Positions 25,115-35,379 of a stretch of DNA of 64,000 nt are shown here, piece after piece; the first letter of the stretch is position 1; the number at the start of each line of letters is the position of its first letter. The position numbers and the translations under genes were made by a program. The notes below the pieces were generated by a model. The model was not told the DNA's origin and ran no database searches. It was given only the letters and a program-made list of their open reading frames with translations. The DNA comes from Chaetoderma sp. LZ-2023a (Eukaryota > Mollusca > Caudofoveata > Chaetodermatida > Chaetodermatidae): assembly GCA_034401795.1 (NCBI GenBank), contig CM067360.1, positions 126,070,883-126,134,882 of the forward strand, in the 5' to 3' direction.

Positions 25115-28100
25115 GGGTACGCAAGCTCCCTTCATATCCGCCTGGACCGCACCTGTGCGACAGGAACAGCGGTGCCAGTTATACCCGTCGTGCCTAGAAC
25201 GAAATGGTTCTCACTCTCTCTCTCGTTAAGAAAGAGGGGGGGGCGGACTGTGAGCCGGACAACCCCGTTAGACGTCGAGGCGTCTATGGTGGGTGGAAGG
25301 CTCATGCGTTTCGTCGAGGCCTGGCAAGGTGTGACGTCAGACAGTCTGGTCCTGGGATGGTTATCCCAGGGTTACAGGCCGGAGTGGTGGGACTTTCCGC
25401 CACAAAATCTGTCTTTGGCACCTGTCTGGACACCCGTACCAAGGGAGCCAGACAAGTTAGAAGCCGTTCAAAAGGAAGTGTCGGGTTTGCTTCTGAAGGG
25501 AGCAATAAAACCAGCAAACCGGAACACTCCAGGCTTCTATTCAAACATGTTCCTTGTCCCCAAGAGCACAGGGGGATGGAGACCCATACTGTGTGTGTGT
25601 TGTAATATTTGAGGCGTTTATATGCTAGTTCCCAATGCTAGGGTCTAGACTCACGCCTGGCCTTTATGGTTTCTGTTGAATTCTTGTGAATTCTTGTGAC
25701 GTCGGTTTGTGCATTAGCTTGTGTCTCTCTCTGTGTGTGTGTGTGTGTTGATCGTTGTCTCTCGATTTTGTCTCATGTTGCTGTTCTTTTCCATGGCTTT
25801 TTTTGTTGCTCCTCATGCTTGGGCGTGTGTAATGGGGATGGCCTAACCTGGACCTAACAGGGGTGGGTAAGGGATGGAGTAGGTGTTGGGTCGGGGGAGG
25901 TGCGTACGGTCTTATGACCTGATGCACCCAAGGGGGGGGGGCTTTAGGTCAGAGACCTCCCGGCCCCCTTTGGGGGGAGTGGGGAGGTTGGGGTGTGGGG
26001 TCTTTCGGGTCCTGGGACCCATTTGGTCTTCTGGCCATCATCCGAGCAGGCACCAGCGCGCACTTGTTTGATTTTGATTGGTTAGGTAGCCCGTATGGTG
26101 ACTGTGTCCGTCCGAGGACGAACTCGGTCAGTCATCCGGGTTACATCCCTCCATAGTCCCCTCGAAAATTCCGAAAGATTCTAATTCTAGCAATTTGGAT
26201 TCTAATTCTTTGGTTTTGGTTTTGTAATCCGTATGTTGCGTGGTTCCATCCGAGGAGGGATCCATTCAGCATCCGGTTTACTTTGACTATGCCGAAATTT
26301 CTTGCCTACCTAACCCTAGCTCACGTTCACACAGTGATGGGCACTGTGTGACGGGACCTCAGTTTAAAGTCCCATCCGAGAAGACTGTAACCCATACTCA
26401 ATCTCAGGCCATTAAATTGGTTTATCCATACGCCTCGGTTCCAGATGGAAACGCCGAGGTCGGTAATGGCGGGATTGAGGAAAGGAATGTGGTGTGTATC
26501 GATCGATCTGAAAGATGCATATTTCCACATTCCGATGAATCGGAGTTGGCACAGGTTTCTGAGATTTGCGTTTCAGAATCAAGTATGGGAGTTTACAGTT
26601 CTCCCGTTTGGCCTGTCGACAGCTCCGAGGGTTTTCACAAGAGTGGTCCTTGCGGTGACAGCGTTTCTCAGAAAAGAGAACGTGGCGCTACACACCTACA
26701 TAGACGACTGGCTGCTCAAGGCAGACTCGGCAGCCAGGTTGAACGTGGATACTGCTCTGACTCTGAAGTTACTTTCAGATCTAGGCTGGATAGTCAACGA
26801 GGAGAAATCCGAGTTGACGCCCACTCAACATTTCGTTTATTTGGGGATGCGATTCGACCTCGAGGAGGGCAGGGTTTACCCATCAGAGCCCAGAGTGGTG
26901 TCTCTGTTAGCCATCCTCAGGAGTTTTCGAGTGGGAAACCACATTCAGGTGAGGCGGTTCCTTCAGATGCTGGGCATGATGGTCTCCATGGATCAGGTTA
27001 TCCCGTACGCTGCTCTAATGCGAAGACCTATCCAGTTGTATCTGATGTCTCTGTGGAAACAGAGAACAGAACCCCTGTCAAAACTGGTGCCAGTTTTGGA
27101 GCCGATAATATCGCATCTTCTATGGTGGAAACAGCGTCAGAATCTCCTAATAGGGGTTTCGCTGCACCTACCCCACCCCCAGCTGTCCGTTTACACGGAT
27201 GCATCGCTGGAGGGGTGGGGTGCCTGCCTGGGCACATGGACTCTCCCGGAGAGTCAGCTGCATATCAATCTGTTGGAAATGATGGCAGTGGAACTGGCGT
27301 TGGAAGAGTTCCTTCCGATGATCAGGGGCAAGGTGATATTGATACGGTCGGACAATTCGACAGTAGTATCATATATAAATCGCCAAGGCGGGACCAGGTC
27401 GCCCACCCTGTGTATCAGGGTGTGGCACTTGATTCAATGGTGCAGGAATTACTCGGTTGTTTTGAAAGCAGCTCATATTCCTGGCCGATTGAACATTCTG
27501 GCGGATGCTTTGTCTCGCAGACAGAGAATCTTGCCAACAGAATGGTCCCTCAACCCTCCAGTTCTACGACGGATCTTCGAGCATTGGGGCAAACCCAATG
27601 TGGACTTGTTCGCCACAAAGGAAAATGCTCAAATCATGACATATGTCTCGCCGATTCCAGATCCAAATGCCGTCGATACAGACGCTCTGGCGATAAGCTG
27701 GAGAGGGATGCACGCGTACGCGTACCCACCCACCATTCTTCTACCGAAGATATTGGTGAAGGTCAGGGAGGAGCCGTGTCTGGTCCTGCTAATAGCGCCG
27801 TATTGGCCGAGCAGGGCGTGGTTCACGGATCTTCTAGATCTGCTGGTGGAAAATCCTGTGCAGTTGCCCGAGATTCCGAACATAATCTCCCAGGCCAAGG
27901 GACGCTTCCTACACGAGCGTCCCGAAATGTTCAAATTGACTGCGTGGATGTTGTCAAACAACGTTCCACGTCGGAAGGCTTTTCTCGACAGGCTGCTGAT
28001 TTCATCGCGGCTGCGAGAAGGAGGTCAACCTTCAAGTCATATAACAACAAGGTTAACAGATTTGCAGACTGGTGTGAAGAAAAGGGTATTGATACCTTTC

Positions 28101-28121
28101 AATCCACTATTCAGCAAATAG
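25115..28121 (+). pseudogene. DIRS-1 reverse transcriptase / RNase H ORF, interrupted
   Basis: This would copy the element RNA into DNA. The N-terminal part (25,115-25,590) reads VGGRLMRFVEAWQGV and GFYSNMFLVPKSTGGWRPI. An 808-bp insertion follows, and the same protein resumes at 26,399 with SIDLKDAYFHIPM, LPFGLSTAPRVFTR and the catalytic YIDD (26,697-26,708). RNase H motifs come next: VYTDASLEGWGACLG (about 27,190), LLEMMAVELAL, IRSDNSTVVSYINRQGG and HIPGRLNILADALSR (about 27,510). The C-terminal third (PNVDLFATKENAQ, YAYPPTILLPKIL, APYWPSRAWF) is the region that follows RNase H in DIRS elements. It shares the frame of the gag C-terminus, separated only by TGA at 25,112-25,114. Without the insertion the frame would be continuous. 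Confidence 0.88.
25591..26398. mobile_element. insertion of unknown type in DIRS-1 RT
   Basis: The 9-base word acccatact stands at 25,582-25,590 and again at 26,390-26,398, at the exact point where RT coding stops and resumes. Removing one copy plus the interior (808 bp) returns the two RT halves to one frame. The interior starts with gtgtgtgtgt, has G-runs near 25,930-25,985, and no coding motif. The phrases catccgggttacatcc and catccggtttactttg echo each other inside it. I see no terminal inverted repeats or poly-A tail. It could be a non-autonomous DNA transposon or a SINE-like unit. Confidence 0.75.
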
Positions 28122-28963
28122 CAGACTTTCTCTGTGAGCTGTTCTTTGCAGAACTAGCTCCCGTCACAATTGCTGGATACAAGTCAGCTTTGGCATCAGT
28201 TATCCCTTGTCTAGCCAACAGGGATAGTCCAGAGGTGGCCCAGTTAAATGTGATGTTGAAGGGAATGAGCAATATCCGCCCGAGACAACCGGTAGTCATT
28301 CCAGCCTGGAGTCTATCTTTAGTGCTTAATGTACTGGCCAAGCACCCTTTCGAACCGTTGCGTTCGGCAAGTCTAAAGCATTTGACTCTAAAGGCGGTCT
28401 TTCTATTGGCAGCTTCCTCAGCTAGAAGGCGCAGTGAGATCCATGCGCTTTCGGCAGAGAGGAACCGATTTATTGTTTCTGGAGAAGGTCTGCGTCTTCT
28501 GCCAAGAGCAGAGTTTATGTCAAAGAACCAATCTTTGAGATATCCCGGCAAACCGATCATTATACCGAAGTTAACCAGGTTTGATCGTGATGCCAGTGTC
28601 TGGTGCCCGGTCCGTGCTTTGATTAAGTACAAGAAACGGACTGACTCGTTACGGTCGAACGATAGACATCTGTGGATCTGCCATAAAAAGCCTTATGGCG
28701 CCGCATCCATGGATACTATCTCTCGTTGGGTGGTCGAATGCATTCAGACTACTCACGTGATGGCGACTGGGCACCAGGTGCAGGGCGTAAGGGCACACGA
28801 TGTTAGAGGAATAGCCGCCTCGACCGCCCTTTACAATGGTGTTCCGTTAGAGGACATCATGGCCGTTGCACAATGGCACTGTGAGTCCTCATTTACGGAT
28901 TACTATATGAGGGATGTGTCAGACTCAGCCAATCCACTCGCTTTAGCTGTTTTGAAACGATAG
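27900..28963 (+). CDS. DIRS-1 tyrosine recombinase
   Basis: The integrase-type recombinase of DIRS retrotransposons, which inserts the circular DNA copy by strand exchange through a 3'-phosphotyrosine. An N-terminal SAM-like core-binding domain starts near RRSTFKSYNNKVNRFADWC (about 28,020). Catalytic residues are Arg I in SARRRSEIHAL (about 28,427), the H-x-x-R box AHDVRG (28,796-28,807), then AQWHCESSFTDYYMRD with the nucleophilic tyrosine at 28,901-28,906. All expected catalytic positions are present, and this is the best-preserved reading frame in the window. It ends at TAG just after 28,960 and overlaps the end of the RT ORF in a different frame. The start is uncertain: the frame is open far upstream, but only because it overprints RT. 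Confidence 0.9.
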
Positions 28964-29462
28964 TTAGTGACCACACTGCTTTTCCCCTTTTTTCACTTTG
29001 GTAAGAAAAGAACCTAAAGCAGGCATGGTCAAGCGAGAGGATGTCAACCAGATTGTGTCACTGATGGCCGAACCGGTGAATGGTTGGAGGCGGTACGTCT
29101 GAAGTCCTGTTATCATAAGGTAATTCAACAAGTGAGAGTTTTTTGTATTATGTATATGTATCATGTTCATTCATCTTATATATTCATGCTCATTCCCAGG
29201 CTAATACAAGGGATATGCAGGGAGTAGTTAACCCTCTTGGCATATTGGTGTTTTCAGGCGAGATACATGTTCGTTAGTTCTCTCCCTTTTCTTAGGAGGA
29301 AAAAGGGGGGGGGGGCTGTGACGCGAATGTGATTCGGTTCCGTGAACTTGACGGTCCTTTTAGGTCTCCGTTAGTCAAGTTTGAAGTCTAAAATCTTTCT
29401 CCAAGGGGCAAAATTAGCATGTATGGCTTGCCCCTTCCCACCAGGTTACTGATCAAATCTGG

Positions 29463-29575
29463 TGTATATCAGAAGTAACAGAAAGGTGAGTATTGATCGA
29501 AGGAGAATGCAGGAAATGTCAATTTCCCTTTCTCCGAGATCTAACAATACTCACCATTCTGTTACGGACCCAGCC
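29463..29575. repeat. DIRS-1 internal complementary region
   Basis: The first half (gtatatcagaagtaacag to ggagaa) is the reverse complement of the left terminus. The second half (caggaaatgtcaatttccc to ctgttac) is the reverse complement of the right terminus, including outer bases that neither ITR shares. In DIRS elements this region bridges the two cDNA ends to form a circle. The shared trinucleotide appears as gaa at 29,505-29,507. Confidence 0.88.
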
Positions 29576-29599
29576 GCACGAAGGCAAGCCATAGTTTTT

Positions 29600-29809
29600 C
29601 TCTTGTTTGGTGGCTATGCAAACAATATGAGCTCTATGGTAAACGGGTACTCGGCAGTTGGGAGCCGGGTACCCGGTTCCCAGGAGTCGGTAAAGCTTTC
29701 TAAGTCTATAATCCTAGAGCCGCTGTCAAGGCCAGCTGTATATCAGAAGTAACAGAATGGTGAGTATTGTTATATCTCGGAGAAAGGGAAATTGACATTT
29801 CCTACATTC
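29600..29809. repeat. DIRS-1 right inverted terminal repeat
   Basis: Pairs with 21,957-22,125 (atgagctctatggtaaacgg, cgggtacccggttccc, ctaagtctataatcc), then extends to 29,809 with outer bases found again, inverted, only in the internal complementary region. Confidence 0.88.
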
Positions 29810-30737
29810 TTACAGTGTTCAAAATTGGAAACATTAAACTTATATTTATCAGCTGTACTGTAGCGGTGGCTTATATTTTCTGATGGGTTAAGCCTATCGG
29901 ATACGCCATTTCCTATGCTGGTAGGAATCTGCCAAGTGGCATTGAAACCACAAGGTCATGGTTACTAATCGATCTGACGAACATCATTATATGTATCTAG
30001 TTATAATGGTGTTAAAACTGTCTATAAAGACCACTTTGTGGACCTGAAAAAGGTGGACTTTATATAGACACGCAGGTGTGTGGGGTGGGGTGGGGCTGAA
30101 GTATGGTTGGGGCCAAAACATAGGGGAGGGTGTGTGCGCTATGGGGATACACTATTCAGTCTTCAGCCAACATCCCACAATTCATTGCGCTTACTACTGT
30201 TTAACATTAGCCGGGACAAAGCTATAGTCCCTATGTATACTAATTTCCATCATGTCTGACACTATTGGGGAAAGTTATACAATAAGGAAGATAACTCTGA
30301 TTGGTGTAATTAGATATATGATTGACCTCCCTTACTGCACAATACGATCGTGACTTTAAGGATAAAACATGCAAATTCTGTTTGTTTCGTTGGTGAAATA
30401 TGTTCCTCTTCTATGTATGTTCATATAATAATTCTCTCCGTTTCTGGGAAATATAAGTCACGAAAGCAAGCAATAACAGTCAGAAGTCTAAATAAATTTA
30501 TTAACAGCGCAATAGCGGAAGCAGAACAGTTCTATAAAATTATTTACATCCACAGACCTTTCTATTGTCATCCATAAAATTGAAAGGTCTGTATATAATA
30601 TACAAGAGGTAGAACATGTCTATAGTGGACACGCATAATTCTACTTCACAACAAAAATGTTATATTAAAAATATTATGTTACAATGAGCGGAATTAGCAG
30701 AAATGAGAAACCTTACGGTATAAAATTTATCCTTTTG
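29810..30737. other. interval with two small hairpins
   Basis: No gene. Short inverted repeats stand at about 30,020-30,069 (gtctataaagaccact / ggtggactttatatagac) and 30,548-30,595 (cacagacctttc / gaaaggtctgt). They look like remnants of miniature foldbacks. Confidence 0.45.
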
Positions 30738-30836
30738 AAAATGTTGAAATTAATTTGAGTGTGTGTTGTTGCTGTCATTTTTGTCTATGGCAGCAACAGT
30801 TTCAAGTCAAACTAATTTCAAAATATGCAACAGTTT
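30738..30836. mobile_element. foldback hairpin, family A (degenerate)
   Basis: gaaaatgttgaaattaattt and the mirrored aaactaatttcaaaatatgc flank an inner pair of ttgttgctg / cagcaaca. It has the same plan as the better-preserved copies at 49.0, 49.9 and 63.2 kb. Confidence 0.7.
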
Positions 30837-31541
30837 TCGCTAAAATAAGAGTTCATCGGTGAATGGGTTAAAATTGCAGCAGAATATGAAAAACGTCTAC
30901 TTTTAAATATCTGTTCCTGCTCCAGCTCCAGTCGGACCATACAATTCTTCACATGCGCGTAGCAAACTTTTTGCACTCCTCTTTCCATCGTCATATGATT
31001 TCCAATATTTGAACAGCTTACCTTGCAATTTCGCATACTTGGTTCGCTGAACTTTACTAAGCTTATGCTCTGAGACAAGGCGTACCTGCATCCGCACATC
31101 AACACTCTTTATGCAACAATCCTATCAATAAGTAGAAGGGCATCTGCGCATGCCCACGGGTGTTAAGTGCCAAATGCCATCCTTCTACGTCGTTATTTGT
31201 TCTAACCGGCAAAAAGTAAACGCTCCACCTCTCAGGGGACCATATCCTGCTGTTGATCCATGTCTCGCGAATGTAGTTAATCAGTTGTCCTAGCGGTTCT
31301 GTCGTCGCATCCTCTGCAAGTTGTGCAAACATTCCAGGTATGTATTGTGCTGGTATAAACCGTAAGGCCATGAGTTTTCATATGCACTTGTGCGTGTTGT
31401 CGTCGTTGATGTAGATTGGTCTCAAGCCCAAGTCTTGAACCTGTGAACAGAAAAATACAATAAGAATATAGTTTATAAGTTTCAATTAATGCAGTAAAAT
31501 TTACCGATAAAGACGAATACCACTATCTAATGTGATGTACA

Positions 31542-31617
<76 letters not shown>

Positions 31618-31618
31618 G
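31542..31618. repeat. (CTA)n microsatellite
   Basis: Trinucleotide run inside the last intron of the MULE-type pseudogene. Any poly-Ser, poly-Leu or similar reading across it is an artefact. Confidence 0.95.
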
Positions 31619-31944
31619 GCAGAGTAAATGAGTTAACGGTCAAAATTTCATTATAATCCAAAGCTCTGTTGACCATTGACCCCTTCATGGTTACAACGAT
31701 CAAAAACCGTATCCGTAGAGGTCTTGAACAATGTTCTTTTGCAGGGCAACACACATGCAACTATGGTATCTTTGCAAAGATAAGCTAAAAGTTTGAAGAA
31801 TTCTTGGCCATTCAAGAGTTAATTGATGTGTGTTTGAGTGTTTTGAAGCGCTGACGGTGTTGACGCAGGGGGTCAGATTAATCGCATATGATTATGTTAA
31901 ATTGGCATTGTCTAAATCGTGGTTATATTGATTAACTAATAAAT

Positions 31945-31973
31945 AACTACTACTACTACTACTGTTGCTGCTG

Positions 31974-32023
<50 letters not shown>
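31945..32023. repeat. (CTA)n microsatellite
   Basis: A second trinucleotide run in the same intron, same orientation, ending six bases before the donor of the middle MULE exon. A short ctgctg interruption lies near 31,965. Confidence 0.95.
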
Positions 32024-32030
<7 letters not shown>

Positions 32031-32831
32031 TCCGCCACACTGCTTGACCCCAGTGAAAGGCGCATCCCTTCAATTCGACATCAGAACGATAGCCGCCACC
32101 GCATGCCACATAGCCGCCTCAAAATCCATCACGATACGGCATACTAATGTGTCTCGGGGAAGAATTTCCAGTATGGCTCGGAAAACCTTTTTGTAGTCCA
32201 ATTTCCGCTTTCCAGACATTAGGATGAAGACTAGCGGAACCTGCTTCACATTATCATCCTGCCTCACAAACGCGTGTACGGAGAACAGCTGGCTGAACGG
32301 TTGCCTGACTACCTTAAACGTCGCGTCCATGTACCTTTTAATAATAATAATAATAATAATAAATTTCTGGTGTTCAAATTTGATTTGGCTAAATTCAACC
32401 AGCATTTTCCGATACCTACATTTTGGATAGTAAGTATGAAAATACGTTTTCAAAAATGTCTAGGCCTCTCTCATTGCCTAATCTTGTTTAATTATTGCGT
32501 GTATAGAATATATCCGATTATATCTGTTTGCAGTCACACTGTTGGAAGATCATCAGTATTACTCTAAATACAGGTAAATAAACGCACGTTCTCGGGATAA
32601 TATTTACAATAAAATAGTATTGCTTAATTTATATACTTACCAAACCTTGGCTTTGGCCAGTAGTGTAAGTTGATAATCTGACGTGAATACGAGATACCGC
32701 CTCTCGTTAACTGTGATATCTTTCCTGAAGAAGTTGTCTGGAATATGATCCATCTGTAACTAAAAATCCAGGTCATTTGGGTCATTAGGACGATTTCGTT
32801 GACGATGTCTGTTTGCCGTGTGGATGAGGTG

Positions 32832-34054
32832 TTCTCCTTCGATCAATACTCACCAATCTGTTACTTCTGATATACAGCTGGCCCTGTCAGCTGGCTCTAG
32901 GACTGTAGACTTAGAAAGCTTTACCGACTCCTTGGAACCGGGTACTCGGCTCCCAACTGCCGAGTACCCGTCTACCATAGAGCTCATGCTCTAAAATTTC
33001 GTCTGTGTCGCATGTTCCAATTTCTAACCCCAAAGAATCTGGGACGGGTGTTAACAGCGAAATATGCCAGATGATCGCCCTCCTTTAAATCCCCAACAGG
33101 CGATCGGCAGATATGAAATTAGGTGTTGGCTTATCGGTGTTTTAACACGATTATCGGCTGACATCATTCTCAGTAAGATCCGAGCGGGTGTCGTCACACC
33201 CGTGTTTCTCGGATGTTTATGTGAAGAAAATGTTTCATTAATTTGTGCATCTGATTCTGGGTGCTGCGTACTTTAATGGTACCAGGAAAACTTTGGAATT
33301 TTCAAGTTTTGCGTGTTATCACGATCTGTTTGCAATGATCAGTGGTTTCAAAATTCTTGATTTAGATGTGTGGTCTGCAGTTTTACCATGTGCTACGGCA
33401 GTTTGTTTACATTTTGTTGTTTCTTCACATATCGTTTTGGCCTTCGTTAGGAGTATAATTTATATTTATTATTAAATATACCCCGAATGCTATGCGATAT
33501 GATTCCTGGTTCCGTTATACATCCTTGAGGATCAGTGTATGGGTGTATTATTGCCCGCTTCGTTCTTGTCGTCATAATCAATGTGATCTTTGCTGTAACG
33601 TTGCGGGGTGGGGTGCGGGAGGGTGACAGTTAATTTATGGTCAAAATATTTGAAAATTAATTGTCTGCCTTCCATTTTTGTTTCGTTCCGCTGGCTTATT
33701 GTAGGTTTGGTTTTTTATAGGCCAGGCCAGCCCCGCCATCATGTGTCGAGTGCCACATATCGTACGGGTTCTATGCAAGGACCATGTCTGTTTCCACTGT
33801 ACTAAGTGTAGTCTTGACAGTAGGTGTAACGTTTGCGCTGTGTGGTCGGTCGATATGATGCTTAAGTTCCTTGCCAGAAGGACATGGCAGGGTCTGACGC
33901 GGGGTCAGGCGGTCCGAAAGTAAATCGTGGAGCGTCCGTTTCGGCCCGTGGGGGGCGTTCCACGTCTGCAACCGGAGGTGGCGGAGATGGCACCGCCGGC
34001 GTGGTTTGGTCCGGCTAGGCAAGGTGTCTTGCATAGCGTTCTGCCCACGCTGGT
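32832..34054 (+). mobile_element. DIRS-1-family 5' fragment
   Basis: Starts with the same TTC and terminal repeat (ttctccttcgatcaatactc) as the element at 21,947 and follows it closely through the leader (cgggtgtcgtcacaccc, tttgcaatgatc) and the first part of gag. It then stops abruptly at 34,054 in the middle of a gag codon run (gcgttctgcccacgctggt). The zinc-cluster codons are present (HVCFHCTKC), with a frameshift near 33,775 and a stop at 33,921. Everything 3' of this point is missing, including the right ITR. Confidence 0.88.
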
Positions 34055-34346
34055 CGAGCGTGAGCGTCATAACCAGGCGATGGAGAAGCTGTCTACGGAG
34101 AAGTTTGAGTACAGCAAAGCACTCGAGCATATGTGCCAGAGGGAGGCACGCCGACGACAACTCCGAGCTCAGGCCAACCAGAGCCTCAAAGAGGCAGATG
34201 AGAGTCTCGATGAGTACTATGAGGATGTATCTGAGCCAACGCTCGACTATGAAGCATCGACAGGTCAGAAGACGGCAGAGCTTATAGTAGTGGTGGCAGC
34301 TGCAGTGGTGACGACAGGAGTCGTGCTCTACGCACGCTCAAGCTGA
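33927..34346 (+). CDS. chimeric ORF: DIRS gag segment joined to coiled-coil/membrane protein
   Basis: An open frame of 139 codons. Residues 1-43 are DIRS Gag (APPAWFGPARQGVLHSVLP, the same frame as in the 21.9-kb element). From about residue 44 it is unrelated: a highly charged, probably helical segment (HNQAMEKLSTEKFEYSKAL, REARRRQLRAQANQSLKEAD), a short acidic stretch, then a C-terminal hydrophobic helix (about residues 115-135, ELIVVVAAAVVTTGVVLYA) and a stop. The second part resembles a small tail-anchored membrane protein. It is the first of three compact genes with no DIRS relatedness. I do not recognise the family, and whether the fusion is expressed is unknown. Confidence 0.5.
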   Translation: MERPFRPVGGVPRLQPEVAEMAPPAWFGPARQGVLHSVLPTLVERERHNQAMEKLSTEKFEYSKALEHMCQREARRRQLRAQANQSLKEADESLDEYYEDVSEPTLDYEASTGQKTAELIVVVAAAVVTTGVVLYARSS

Positions 34347-35340
34347 ATACCTGATGTGTTCGACACGCATACCGTAGCATAGCCAAAGTAAAGTACAGTC
34401 ACACCTAATGAGCGAGTCCCAGCTATGAGGTTTCCGATGTTGAAGCTGAGCCGGTTGCCCTAATTAGGTGGGATGTCCCTGCCCCCGAGGTGGTGACAGC
34501 CCTCGAGTGCCGACTCCAGGTCGTCGCTTCCACTGGTTAGGCGCAGAAGTGCATATGACTTAGTTTTCTTTCTGTAGAGTTGGCAGTCGTCTAGCTTATC
34601 CGCCTGCTGGATGGCTCCTCCCGTCTGAACCAGGACCGCAACAAGTCTGATGCACCACGATGCAATGTCAGCTCTACCCGTTGGCTAGCTGTGGCTTGGA
34701 CCTGCTGGTGTTCTCGCTCCACATCCACGATCCGCTGTTTGGAACCCGTTTGGTTCAGCTCCTGGTCATTCTCGTCATGCCAGACATGAAGTCTTGGAGC
34801 ATTCATCGTCGCATCTGCGAGCTGCTCAGTGTACACCCGGAGGAACAGCCTATCCTGCATGGCAGCCGGATTCACGTGTGTGTTCTCGAGGAGGGTTAAG
34901 AGTGGAACTGCCAAAGGCTTCTTGACACCTGCCCGTAGTTTGAATTCCATGAGCCCCTCATTGCAGCCCACAGCGTAGTACCCCTTTCCCTTCGCATAGA
35001 AGGTTGGGCCACGAGCCAGCGGACCTAGGACTCGGTACTCATCGTTCACATAGGTGGTGTCCACGGTGCTGTTGCTCTGCACGATCTCCCACCTGTTCAG
35101 AACCTGCGGTAGCTCTACCGTCTGTTCTATTGTGCTCTGAAGTTAGAACTCGAGTGTCATGCTCTTGATCTCGTGGATCTGTGCCGAGATTGCAAAGTCA
35201 ATTTACTTCGCAGCGGCGGACATCGGGTTTTCATCGTGTATACTGGGTCGAATGACCGTTAGGCAGTCCTTCCGAGGATCAATGCGGGGCGATGTCGCGG
35301 GTTCAATGGCCCCATCTGGATGTTGCACATACTGCAGCAT
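34328..35340 (-). pseudogene. unidentified viral- or large-transposon-like protein gene, broken
   Basis: From an ATG at 35,340 the minus strand keeps a consistent protein-like frame (LQYVQHPDGAIEPA, then EYRVLGPLARGPTFYAKG, RLFLRVYTEQLADATM) down to about 34,600. In-frame TAA codons stand at 35,203-35,205 and 35,143-35,145. The longest intact stretch is 35,142-34,591. After a frame change near 34,610-34,630, similar-quality sequence seems to continue, with one TAG at 34,460-34,462, to a stop at 34,328. The beta-rich, Gly/Thr/Val/Tyr-spotted composition would suit a capsid-like or other virion protein, but no motif proves it. It diverges from the next gene across only 39 bp. This is inference; the family is unknown to me. 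Confidence 0.45.
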
Positions 35341-35379
35341 ATTTAAGGTCTGGGTATATAGAGGGGTTAAACAGCTGCC

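Larger units (their letters stand above)
21947..29809 (+). mobile_element. DIRS-like tyrosine-recombinase retrotransposon, complete ends
   Basis: A 7.86-kb element with DIRS architecture: inverted terminal repeats (21,947-22,125 and 29,600-29,809), gag, RT/RNase H and an overlapping tyrosine recombinase in another frame. An internal complementary region at 29,463-29,575 pairs with both termini. Each end carries the trinucleotide TTC, and the complementary region contains it once, as expected for a circular replication intermediate. Coding capacity is damaged: a stop and a frame change in gag, and an 808-bp insertion in RT. DIRS elements integrate with their own recombinase and make no target duplication; none is seen. 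Confidence 0.9.
30903..32831 (-). pseudogene. MULE-type transposase gene, spliced but inactivated
   Basis: On the minus strand, three coding blocks join across two introns. The first (32,831-32,641) reads HTANRHRQRNRPNDPNDLDF and KDITVNERRYLVFTSDYQL. The second (32,334-32,029) holds [17 protein letters not shown] with the first catalytic Asp, [23 protein letters not shown] with the second, and GCAFHWGQAVWRK. The third (31,440-30,903) reads VQDLGLRPIYIN, RTNNDVEGWH and QVRLVSEHKLSKVQR. Splice phases match: donors at 32,640 and 32,028, acceptors before 32,334 and 31,440. Damage is light: TAG at 32,760-32,762, TGA at 31,378-31,380 (expected Arg) and a one-base frameshift near 31,095. This is the Mutator-like (MULE) DDE domain family. 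The 5' side is cut off by a DIRS fragment. Confidence 0.82.

Noticed and set aside
25591..26389. Intron in the DIRS RT
   Set aside because: The 9-bp repeat allows ten junction placements, but none gives GT..AG. Flanking repeat and frame arithmetic favour an insertion.
26240..27850. First two thirds of the 907-codon plus-strand open frame ending at 28,963
   Set aside because: It begins inside the 808-bp insertion and overprints the RT ORF out of frame. No recombinase motif appears before about 27,900, so it is not annotated as protein.
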